From assembly GCA_037893225.1 (NCBI GenBank), contig JAZGUH010000370.1:186001-250000 (forward strand): a DNA stretch of 64,000 bases, given 5' to 3'. The notes under the pieces were generated by a model. It worked only from the letters and a program-made list of their open reading frames with translations, did no database searches and was not told the origin of the DNA. Shown piece after piece: positions 41,181 to 51,900 of the stretch. Positions within the stretch are counted from its first letter, which is position 1. Each line of letters opens with the position of its first letter. The DNA is from Hippasteria phrygiana. Its lineage: Eukaryota > Echinodermata > Asteroidea > Valvatida > Goniasteridae. Position numbers and translations under genes: made by a program.

Positions 41181-42351
41181 GGGGCTTCAAACCTTGGCTG
41201 ATTGGCCAATTCTTGTGGCCAAAAAGCTCAGAATTAAAAGCTCACAATCCTGAAGTGAGCTGTACCTTTAAAATCTCTCAAATGCGTGAGCCTCAGGCGC
41301 AGACAATTGTTGGTTTATTTGCAATTGCACAACCCTCCGGCAGGCCATATTTTTAAGACCAGAATTGCCGTCATGCATTATATTCATGCTTAAGTTAACT
41401 TATATAATAAGCATCGCACGAGGGCGCTAGATATACACATAGGACGTCTTCATACATGTATATGTACACTCCATAAGGTGGCAGCAAACCGATTTGGCCG
41501 ACCTGCTGTACTAATTATTATGTGATATGGAGGGTTTTATTTCATGGGAAAACAAGTCCGATAACCTGTCTTAGCTCACATAGATAACTACATACTGTGG
41601 CAATTCTGGACCATGTGGCGGGGGGGGCCCTAGGGTGCACACATTTTTTTCCAAGGGGTACTAAAAAAAGTATATGAACTGCGGCTTTTATAATTTTTTT
41701 TGTACATTTCATGATTTCAAATGGGGGCACCCTGGGGCACAGTTGCCAGCTGTTTACGCCACTTCAGGCTGTTCTGGACTACAAACAAAAAAACCCAAAA
41801 AACTCGCCACTTTGGTGGTATTTTAGAAACAACAGACATAATAGAGGGCGCTATTACAAAATTCAGCCCAAAACGTACGGAGCACGTTTTGTTGCCGCGC
41901 GCTCGCTTGCAATCGCTAGGAGGACTGTTGGGAACGATTTGTCGTCGTGAAAGATTCTAAATTCCTTGTTCCCCCTTCCCAGCATGGTTTATCGCCAATG
42001 ATTGCCAAGATGGTTCTCATTGGTCGGAGTCAGCACGTTGGAAGGCACGTTTTGTGGTGAGTGTTCGTTTTGATGTTGGGTGTGAAATGGTTCAAATTCA
42101 ATGAATGATGAGGCACTCAATCGAACCGAAGTGCTTCTATTTGCGACACTTCAAAGAAAATCAATGAATGGGATTAATTTAGGGCCTACATGCGTTATTT
42201 TCGATGAGAAATTTGCACTGTCATTTATTTATTTATTTAGGGGCCTAGGCCTATTTAGGCTATTCATTGTTGTTATTTGGCATTCAGGTTGGCTGGCCCA
42301 GGAAAGTCTTTCGACTTTTTAGGGTAAACGTCCGGAATTTTGGCATGCCTG
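41181..42351. other. No gene proven; possible upstream exon of USPL1
   Basis: 41880-42056 is a CpG-containing stretch ending in TTTTGTG|GTGAGT, a good donor, and could be an untranslated first exon of the plus-strand gene that starts at 45.8 kb. Joining it to the acceptor at 45810 would put a stop in the frame opened by ATG 41998, so if used it is non-coding. This is speculative. Confidence 0.25.
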
Positions 42352-42360
42352 CATTTTCGG

Positions 42361-42839
42361 TACTCCTAGAACTATGAGGTTCCTGACATGAACCTCATAG
42401 GAAGACGCCGATTTTTCTCCTAGGCTAGTACAGCTAGTACCGCGCTTCAAATTTCCGATGAATAATCATGACTTGACCGACCCACGGCCCCCCCGCACAT
42501 TACCCGGCTGGATGCATGCTGGGATATCTTACAGGAGCTTCGTGTGTGCGGCTTAATCGATGGTGTGCGTGTGTGATCGCTTCGGAACGACTGCATTTAA
42601 AAAAAAAAATTTCCCGCAAATTGGACCCGTTTCAGGCGAAAATTGACTTGGCGCAACCAAGGTGAGGATGTAAATGCGGCATATTATTTTTTTGGGGGGA
42701 GCCATGAAGTAATTCACGGCGAAAAATGTAGAAACGTGTTGCATGGAAATGACGTTCTTATTCTTGCTGTACTAGCCTATGGGAAAAATCGGCGTCTTCC
42801 TATGAGGTTCATGTCAGGAACCTCATAGTTCTAGGAGTA
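42361..42839. mobile_element. 479-bp MITE with 9-bp target duplication
   Basis: The two ends match as nearly perfect inverted repeats of about 75 bp, starting TACTCCTAGAACTATGAGG. CATTTTCGG lies directly outside both ends (42352-42360 and 42840-42848). Each arm also folds on itself (CTATGAGGTTC ... GAACCTCATAG). A 9-bp duplication is typical of Mutator-like elements and also seen in Merlin. Non-coding. Confidence 0.85.
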
Positions 42840-42848
42840 CATTTTCGG

Positions 42849-43351
42849 CACCCCTGAATAAATAATGGTAGCTCGCTAATGCGGTCACGTGACCACCCGT
42901 GTTGCTATCCAGTGACCGACGAACTCCCGCCCTTTGGTTTTCAACCACAGATAGGGCCTAACTTTAAAAAAAAAAAAAAATTGCAAAAAAAACTGTGGGT
43001 AGGCCTATATATAGTTAGGCCCTAAATTATTTTAAAATCTCTCCACAAAAGGTGAACTATTTTTTTCAAGTTTTTAGGATTCCTTATATTAGATGGGGTT
43101 AAAGATGAATGTGATAATTCAAGCCATTATTTGTTTATGTCAAAGTGGTTAAAATTGAAGTTTTTTCTGATGTTGGTGATGACGGTTTGTGCCGCTGTCA
43201 GTGGAAGATCATTTGTACAAAGTGGTGGTGTTTTAGTCTTATGGGGGATGACGAAATTAAGCACAGGGATCGGAAAGTGACCCGAATTTCGGCACATATT
43301 AACCTACGCTCCAGATGCACGGCATCATCCAATGTAAAATATTGTATGCAT
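42849..43351. other. No feature recognised
   Basis: AT-rich sequence with an A run near 42967; no gene or repeat structure was found. Confidence 0.35.
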
Positions 43352-43360
43352 GGAATGACA

Positions 43361-43974
43361 TAGCCCTAGAAGGACGCTATGATATAGCGTCCTAGCGCCC
43401 AAGTATGCAAAACAGTCCTATGCTAGAAACCGAACATCAAAAATCACACTTTACCTGCATAAATATTCTTGGCATCATCTTCGTCAAACAGTTCAACAAC
43501 CCATCTCCCCGTACGGATAGAAATATTCCTTCAAGAATGTCAAGAACAGGATATATTTGCGGCGCAAAATCGTCTCAACGCGACGCTGACTTCACAAACA
43601 CAAGGAGTAATACCCACATTTAGAACGTTCATCAACAGAGGGCGCAATTTACAGTCGCCGCGTGCACGGCCGAAATTGTGTCCTCTGTTGTTGATGAACA
43701 TTCAAGACGTGCGGACAAGGTATTACTCCTCGTGTTTGTGAAGTCAGCGTCGCGTGGAGACGATTTTGCGCCGCAAATATCTCCTGTTCTTGACATTCTT
43801 GGAGGAATATTTCTATCCGAACGGGGAGATGGGCTGTTGAACTGTTCGACGAAGATGATGCCAAGAATTTTTATGCAGGTAAAGTGTGATTTTTGATGTT
43901 AGGTTTCTAGCATAGGACTGTTTTGCATACTTGGGCGCTAGGAAGCTATATCATAGCACGTCCTTCTAGGGCTA
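43361..43974. mobile_element. 614-bp palindromic foldback element, copy 1
   Basis: The element is almost one complete palindrome with arms of about 300 bp. It begins TAGCCCTAGAAGGACGC and its ends carry a smaller hairpin (GGACGCTATGATATAGCGTCC-like). GGAATGACA lies on both sides (43352-43360, 43975-43983). The second copy at 46443-47056 is also 614 bp. The frames seen on both strands are mirror-image artefacts. Confidence 0.88.
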
Positions 43975-43983
43975 GGAATGACA

Positions 43984-44557
43984 TGAATGGTGTATAGAAA
44001 AATTAACTTGAAACTTTACGTTAGATTTTAAAGTTTTGAAAAATGTTCAGATGCGAACTACTATTTGCAAAATAAATTTTTCAGTTCACTTAGCGCCTTT
44101 GACCTGCTTGTTTGCTGCATTAAAAAAAAAAAAAAAACGGTGCCGAAATTGCGATCATGAAATGCCGAACTTACGCACAGGGTGCCAAATTTCTGGACAA
44201 CACAAACGTCTTGCAAAGGAGCCCGCTAAAAATATGAACCAAATGTTTAAGCTGTAAAGTGCTTTTACAAGTTGTTGATGCTTTGTTGATGCTTGTTGAC
44301 GCTTGTTGACGCTTGTTGACGCTTGTTGACGCTTGTTGACGCTTGTTGACGCTTGTTGACGCTTGTTGACGCTAAATAGCACGACCCGTTTCTGATAAGC
44401 CCCGTACATTTGACTTGGTCGCCACTTTTACAGACACCGGCACCCAGAAATTACAGTGCCATAACTCTGAGATGCAAGTACCTATCAAACTAATTTTCAT
44501 ACCATTCAATTTGTGACAAATAGCTAAACAAAACAACGAAATGCCGGACTCCCAACA
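43984..44557. other. No gene; contains a decamer satellite
   Basis: Nothing recognised other than an A run at 44124 and the tandem repeat listed at 44281-44373. Confidence 0.4.
44281..44373. repeat. 10-bp tandem repeat GCTTGTTGAC
   Basis: About nine units, the last eight perfect or nearly so, preceded by degenerate units (gttgatgctttgttgat). Perfect units suggest recent slippage. Confidence 0.95.
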
Positions 44558-44825
44558 TAAATATTCTTGGCATCATCTCTGCCAACAGATTAATAGTCCA
44601 TCTTTCCCGAAGGGCAGAAATATTCCTCCAAAAATCGCAAGAAAAAGAGATATTTCCGGCTCAAAATTGTCTCGAAGTGATGCTGACTTCACAAATAGGA
44701 GGAGCAATACCTTGTTGCCTGCTGTGTAGGCCTACCTACATGGTAGTGGCCACCTGTAAATTGCGCCCTCTGCTGATGAACATTCAAGATGTGCGTGACA
44801 AGGTATTGCTCCTTGCTGAATGTAC
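44558..44825. mobile_element. Decayed relative of the 614-bp foldback element
   Basis: ataaatattcttggcatcat, gcagaaatattcctcc, gctgacttcacaaat and gatgaacattcaagat occur in the same order as in 43456-43720 but with many changes. Both outer ends are lost. Confidence 0.65.
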
Positions 44826-45164
44826 ACGTGTTGGGATTTGTTGTATTTAGGAGGGTGGAAGCAGATTTTAGTAAAATTCCAGTTGGATTTTGTTGGATTT
44901 TGTTGGATTTGGCAGGGCGCATACAAACAAACTTGCCTGTTATTTTGTTGGATTTATCAGGGCTCATACAAATACCTGTTGTATTTTGTTGGATTCAGCA
45001 GGGTAGCTGCAAAATGCCAAGGCTGGTGTGCAGGTGGTACACTGCAGAATCCAACAAAATTTGCTGTTGGATTTTGTTGTATATAGCAGGCCTCTCATTT
45101 CAGTTTTATTAGAAATTGTTGGATTAAGCAGGGCCATATGAATTTTTTATTTTAAAGGTTTGAG
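44826..45164. repeat. Degenerate 'ttgttggatttagcagggc' repeats
   Basis: TTGTTGGATTT or close variants followed by AGCAGGG occur about five times (44889-45132). A similar motif (ttgcatttagcaggg) occurs at 49406-49580 inside the USPL1 gene. The class is unknown. Confidence 0.45.
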
Positions 45165-45262
45165 GAAGTGCTGTGGCCTAGTGGTTTGGCACACTGAATT
45201 CAAGGTCTGTGGGTAATTCTGCAGGTTGCGGGTTCGAGCCCAGTCCTGGGCTATAGCACTTC
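45165..45262 (+). repeat. tRNA-derived SINE
   Basis: GAAGTGCT ... AGCACTTC forms an outer stem. Between lie a box A (TGGCCTAGTGGTTTGGCAC) and a box B (GGTTCGAGCCC) in correct spacing for RNA polymerase III, with an extended middle. This looks like a tRNA-like SINE head or tRNA pseudogene. Confidence 0.65.
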
Positions 45263-45292
45263 TACGCTTAATATGGGTAGAGGCATTATTAA

Positions 45293-45623
45293 CCCTAACC
45301 CCCTAGGCCCTTATTGCTAGGAACCATCCTCAATCCTCCAAAACCCTCCTCAATCCTCCGGTGCTTCAATCACCATTCATCCTCAATCCTCCAAAATCCT
45401 TTGCTTCAATCACCATTCGATCACCATTCCTCCTCAATCCTCCAAAATCCTCCTGTGCTTCAATCGCCATTCCTCCTCAATCCGCCAAAATCCTCTGTGC
45501 TTCAATCACCATTCCTCCTCAATCCTCCAAAATCCTCCGGTGCTTCAATCACCATTCCTCCTCAATCCTCCAAAATCCTCCAAAACCACCATGAGGATTT
45601 TGGAGGATTGAGGAGGGTTAGGG
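45293..45623. mobile_element. piggyBac-like MITE TTAA|CCCTAACC with minisatellite
   Basis: CCCTAACCCCC follows TTAA (45289-45292), and GGAGGGTTAGGG precedes TTAA (45624-45627). The body is about seven units of caatcctccaaaatcctc with an interposed cggtgcttcaatcaccattc. TTAA and CCC ends are typical of piggyBac-type elements. Confidence 0.7.
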
Positions 45624-45810
45624 TTAATGTCTTGCAGTGGACTAGTTACCCATCCGGACCCTATTCATACTGTGAAGAGATTAGCTTGTCTTGTTTCAGT
45701 GTGAGGGGCTGGTTTTTCCACATATTCCTCGAGTGCCCTAGGGCTTGTGATGGGCGATTTGCATTATAAACAAATACAATTAATCTTTGTCTTCTTTGAT
45801 TTATTCACAG

Positions 45811-45961
45811 ATTGCTTGCAGGCATTAGACTTGCACATGACCACGCAATGGAGGCTGATGTAAGATGGTGTCCTCATTGTAAGCAGAGAGGAGAGAAGAA
45901 ACGTCTGAGACTCCTTCAGATCAACGACAGCTTGGCGACATTTCTTTGTGAAAATGAAAAG
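45811..45961 (+). CDS. USPL1: USPL1 exon with N-terminal zinc motif
   Basis: Acceptor ttattcacag at 45801-45810, donor AAG|GTACGT at 45962. The first in-frame ATG is 45848; the frame is open back to the acceptor. It encodes MEADVRWCPHCKQRGEKK and on to FLCENEK. Confidence 0.85.
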
Positions 45962-48900
45962 GTACGTGTAGATACATGTATTTAGTTCCAGAAAGTTGAC
46001 TGTTCGGTTACAACTAAATCTAAACTGGGTAGAGTTTCTGCATCCAAATAAAGTGTGGATGTAATGTACTTTTGGTTACTCATTTTTAATATGTGTAAGT
46101 ATTCTTACATTTGTTTAAATATTTTGTGTGTGTGTAAATATTTAGTTTTAAATAAAAATATGCAGGGCCCAATGGAAACCAGTTTTAAACTGTTTGGGCA
46201 CACCCTGGGTAAAGAAATGTAATAAATAAATAAATATTCATTTAACCCTAACCCCTCGGGCATTTCTACTTGGAAGTGTCCTCAACCTGTCAAAATCCAA
46301 AAACTGCAGTATACCTGTGGCACATTCTTTGGACTTGGGACAAATTGGGCATCATAGCTCCATGTAAAGTAACGGTGCCAAGCAGCTGCAATCAAAATTC
46401 AACACAACCTGCTGTTGGAGTTTGTAAAGTTTGGGGTAATTATAGCCCTAGAAGGATGCTATGATATAGCGTCCTAGCGCCCAAGTATGCAAAACAGTCC
46501 TATGCTAGAAACCGAAGATAAAAAAATCACACTTTACCTGCATAAATATTCTTGGCATCATTTTATTCAAACAGTTAAACAGCCCATCTCCCTGTACGGA
46601 TAGAAATATTCCTCCAAGAATGTCAAGAACAGGAGATATTTGCGGCGCAAAATCGTCTCCACGCGACGCTGACTTCACAAACCCGAGGAGTAATACCTTG
46701 TCCGCACGTCTTGAATGTTCATCAACAACAGAGGGCGCAATTTCGGCCGTGCACGCGCCGACTGTAAATTGCGCCCTCTGTTGATGAACGTTCTAAATGT
46801 GGGTTATTACTCCTCGTGTTTGTGAAGTCAGCGTCGCGTGGAGACGATTTTGCGCCGCAAATATCTCCTGTTCTTGACATTCTTGGAGGAATATTTCTAT
46901 CCGTACAGGGAGATGGGCTGTTGAACTGTTTGAATAAAATGATGCCAAGAATATTTATGCAGGTAAAGTGTGATTTTTGATCTTCGGTTTCTAGCATAGG
47001 ACTGTTTTGAATACTTGGGCGCTAGGACGCTATATCATAGCGTCCTTCTAGGGCTAGGGTAAATAGGGTTAAGTGTATTCTTTACACACTGTACATGTAG
47101 GTGTGTGTTTTGTGTGCGATTAGTTAATCTGCATCTTTGGGTCATTTGTGTTGCGTTACTGGCGCAGTGATCATTCGCACACCCATTGGCCAATCACGCA
47201 AATATGTGACCCACTCTGCAAAAAGGGCACATAAGTCGCTGTATGCTTTTACGAGTTATGGGCCGTTCAATGTGAAGAGGGTGAAACATTCTTCAAACAA
47301 GTAATTTTGAAGGGAGGGAATTTTTTGCATCTTTGATACCTACATGTATATTCTTCTATTTCATAACCAAAATCTTTGATTTCAGTAAATAAAGTTGGAA
47401 AAAGAATGCGTTTTTGTCGAGTGCTTCCATCTATTGCTTTGCTTTTTGTTTTTTTAAATGGCTTGTTTCTCCTTAAGTCATTTCAAGAAATTCCTGAAAA
47501 CAAACATGCAAACTTCCAAATATCTCGTGATTGCAAAATGCTAGAGACCTCAGACATATACCATATGAAAGCTTATAAAATGGCCTTTCCAGCTATATAT
47601 AAAACACTACTTTCAAATGTTGCAACATAAGTGCCCTTTTTGCAGAGCGGGTCACATATTGACCGATCGCACAGTGCAGACTTTGCATAGTCTACTGGTC
47701 GCACATAATCTACCTATCTGCCAAGTTGCGCAATCGTCAGATCCTGCAAAACTCTGCCGTGTGTGCGAGTGACTGATATTTACGCATACAACAAACAATC
47801 CTATGCTCAATTTTGTGTGTGTGTTACAGATTATTAACCCTAACTACCCCCTAAGCCTTACAAACTTCAACAGCAGGTTTTTGTCTAATTTGGATGGGTT
47901 CAACACTGCAGTGCCTTGGCACCATTACTTTACATGGAGCTATGATGCCACAATTTGTCTGAGTCCAAAGAATACCATACATACTGCACAAGTGTTGGAT
48001 TTTGACAGGTTGAGAAAGCCTCCTAGTAAAAAATGCCTAGGGTTAACCCTTGTGCTATTTAAAAGGTCAAAATCAGTCAAAATTTCCTTCCACCTCCCCT
48101 GCCTATACTTTGTACACAGAGAGGGGCAGATTACATGTGGTTTGTACATGTGGCAGAAGGGTCACAAACAATCACCTTGACTGATTTTGACCCATACAAC
48201 AACATGGCTCAGAATGCATGTTTGCATAGGAGGGATATAAAAGCATTTTATCAGGCCTTTTATTTTTTTTTGGGGTGGGGGGTGTGGACTAGGGGCCGGG
48301 GAGGGGTGTCTAACTTGTTCAGTACACTACATGTAAATAACTAATAAACTAAACGGCCAAAATTCAAAATGAAGTCTTACTCGAACCTGTGGACAGTCTC
48401 TGAAGCGTTTTGTGACATTATTTCTTTCTTGAATTCTCATGATTTTTACATGCATCAATTTCTCTTTCTTTTCCAGTGTGTGGATCTAGGGGAGATGTCT
48501 TCTGTCTCCAACCTCATTCTTCAGCGGAAGTCCTCCGAAATCCCAAACACCAAGAAGAAGAAAAGTCGGTCAGCGCCTGTGGTCAGCTCAATGCCAAAGA
48601 TGCACGTTAACTCCAGCTTGCCAGATTCTGCGCCAGATGGTGCTGTAAGAATGCCATATGTAACTGCTCGTAATTCGGCCTTGGAATCCTCGCAAGTTCT
48701 GAGCAGAGAATCTGCAAATCTTCTAGCTGCACGCGTTTCTCTGACGGCGTTGCCTTGCATGACACTGTGGAGGAACAAGAGCGCCCTCTGTTGGCTGGAT
48801 GCATGCATGTGTGTGTTGGTAGCCTGCCGAAGCCTCCGGACCTGCCTGGTCCAGCTGCCCGAAAAGTCGCCCATCAAAAGGCTGTGCATGAGGTTTGTGG

Positions 48901-51900
48901 AAGCCCAGAAAAGACCAAGAAGTGTGCCACCAGTGAATGCACACTGCTCTCCTGAGGTTTGCAAAATCGGTGTTTCCCATCGCAAGTCCGCGTCTGGGCA
49001 AGATTCGGCGAAGCCTTGTCCAGCCGTCGAGGACCTTTTCGCACCCTCGGTTGACAGTCTTACAGATAACGATCGCAACCGAGCAGCGGCCGAAAGCAAT
49101 GCATGCCGAGTATTGGCACCGAACCAAACATCAGAGTCGCTTGACAGAATCAGGGACGAGGTATTCCAGAGGTTACAGCCGAAGATGAAATGCGACGTCG
49201 GACAAGACAATTCGCCCGTGCTCGCGTTACCGTTATTGCTTCGCCTGGACACCAGCATAGAGGAGCATTTCATGTGCAGATATCGGTGGGAGTTCTACTG
49301 CACCATGTGTGGACTTGCGGAGGTCAATATGTAAGTGTTGCGCCTGGTGTAGTTTAACACTTACCATGCTAAATAGAACAGAATGCACCAATGGTAAAAA
49401 GTTGTTGCATTTAGCAGTCAAGGCATGTCTCCTGGTCCGATGCATTCTTTTGTATTTAGTATTATACATGTATAAGCCTCCAGCAACAAGGCAGGTACAG
49501 ATGAGTTCACTGCACGGTGCAACATTGCATTTGGCAGGGTTCCTATTTCAGCTGTGTTGCATTCTGTTGCATTTAGCAGGGTGTTAAGAGAATACCTCGT
49601 GGGGGTTAGGGCTAATGTGCCAGTGTAGTAAGAGTACTGCACACTAGTTTACTACTTTAACTAGGGCTGTCCTGAATATACCGAATATTCGATCGTCAAC
49701 CGAATATTGGAATATCTTTTTTGTCGGTTCGAATATTCCGTCCGTAAAACCCTTGACACTTATAAAATAATTGCTGTAAAAACGCAGGCTGGAGTTTGAT
49801 TAACCCTAACCCTGCCAGACGCAGCACAGTGCAACTGTGGTGACAGCTTGACCTTGCTGCACTCTGCACACAAGTCAATGTGACAAAGTATGCAATCTGA
49901 TGCGTCTGGCAGGGTTTCTAGCCAAAATACCCTGGAGGGTTAGGGTTAAAGGGATAAAAGTGTGATGACCCGGTCTTTACCACGTCAATAATAACCGAGG
50001 AGGGGCGTGACCGCTGTTAATGGACCGAGCCGAAGGCGAGGTCCATTAACAGCGGTCACGACCCTTCGAAAACTTACGAAAAATGCAAAAAAACTCCCGT
50101 AAAAAGGACAAAATGCGAAGCTTTTTCACCCCACTTTTTCTCCCATTTGCTCAGTACAAACACATGCGCGTGAAGGCGCTCCGCGCCCGTCTGTCGCGTG
50201 CGCGTACGCACACGCACGGGATGCAGCGTTTTATACGCGTGGATTAGCGTTGTCTTACATTATGAAATTCAGTACATCTTGTGCGCGCACCTACTACGCT
50301 CTCCCTGTTGCGTATCGGCTGAGAACAGCTGGTTATGACGCGCCGTGTTTAAACAACTTCCAGCCGTGTTTAAACAACCGTTTAAACACACCCACGTGAC
50401 AGGCTCTCGACCAATAGGGATAGTGAAACTCACTGAGGCATTTATGAATTCTTGTTATCAGAACGTTATACGTACCTGTAGTGATCTTGATACATACAAC
50501 AGACGCATGCAAAAAATGTCGATCGAGCGTTCCATAATATCGATCGCCACACGTAAAACACTGGCGTGCTCTGCGTGCAGCTTTTTACCGGCGCGGCATC
50601 GGACGCGTGAAAAACTTGATCGGCGAGTATCCAATGTTTGGATATTCGGTCAAACCCAGTTTCGAATATTCGAATACTAAATTGTTCGAAAATGAAAAGC
50701 CCTAATTTTAACTCTAGCTTGTAACATATTTTATTCCGTTTTCTAACCCCCCCTCCCCAGGAATAAGAAGACCTTGCCGACATTCACCAGCGTGCCCACC
50801 GACTTCAGCATGGCGGATCCAGTGATGCTAAACCGATGCTATCGATGTGGCTCTGAGAATCAGAAAAGTCACCTTGTCTTTCACAGGTAAGTACAGGAAT
50901 AAAAGTACGCAGGGGGCGGGAGGGAGGGTAGCCCCACTAGTGTGGCCTGCATCCGATTTCACGAAACGCATCGTAACTTATGACGTGACATATGGTTGCG
51001 ATGTGTCTTAGCCCTACGTACAAGTTGGGACTTTTGAGACCCTGGTGGCAGCAGACGTACTGGTCCTTTTTGCTAGTTCTGAGCATGCGCGCGTAGTTCT
51101 CAGCATGGGCGCGTAGTTCTCAGCATGGGCGCGTAGTTCTCAGCATGGGCGCGTAGTTCTCAGCATGGGCGCGTAGTTCTCTGCATGGGCTCGTAGTTCT
51201 CTGCATGGGCGCGTAGTTCTCAGCATGGGCGCTTAGTTCTCTGCATGGGCGCGTAGTTCTCTGCATGGGCGCGTAGTTCTCGGCATGGGCGCGTAGTTCT
51301 CGGCATGGGTGCGTAGTTCTCAGCATGGGCACTTAGTTCTCTGCATGGGCGCGTAGTTCTCGGCATGGGCGCGTAGTTCTCGGCATGGGCGCGTAGTTCT
51401 CGGCATGGGCGCGTAGTTCTCAGCAATGGCGCTAGTGCTGGGCGATACGACGATAAAATCGCGATGATGCGATATTCGCCGCCCAAAAATCGAAATCGGC
51501 TACATGTTTATTTAAATCGAAAAATCAAGATATCGCCGATATCGTTCTTACAATCGCCGATTTTTTTTAACCCCTATTTTCCCTTTAAAAATCGGTGATA
51601 CTTTCTTTTTACAAGCAAATTCGCTAAAATTAATTTTCTTGTAAGCGAGGTTCAAGTGGAAGTGACATCATCCTTCCGAACTTTTTATATATAGTGTAAA
51701 TATTCGTACTGCACGGGACGTTTTAAGAAAATCAACAAATGACATTGCACAAGCGATCCGATAGTCTACAAAAATGGTGCAATTTCTATTCATGGTGGAC
51801 AGCTGGAAAATGATAATTTTCACCACAATTAGACCAAATTATGCCGATTGTATTGCAAAGAAGTTATTTTTAAAACTTGAACCATTGGTGTTACCCTTTG

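Noticed and set aside
41998..42056. Coding first exon of USPL1 starting at ATG 41998
   Set aside because: Joining its donor to the acceptor at 45810 produces a TGA at the junction; at most it could be untranslated.
43405..43896. Similar proteins on opposite strands (MASSSSNSSTTHLPVRIEIF)
   Set aside because: A perfect palindrome gives the same frame on both strands; also found in the second copy. No evidence for a gene.
44281..44373. CRISPR-like array
   Set aside because: Contiguous 10-bp units without spacers in a eukaryotic genome; simple satellite.
48521..49273. 250-residue minus-strand frame
   Set aside because: Antisense of USPL1 exon 2, whose plus-strand product is clearly homologous and splices in frame.
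45289..49949. Interstitial telomere repeats (TTAGGG)
   Set aside because: Only one or two units at each place, always as paired ends of TTAA-bounded elements.
51120..51486. Frames repeating 'RELRAHAENYAPM'
   Set aside because: Translation of the 20-bp intronic minisatellite.
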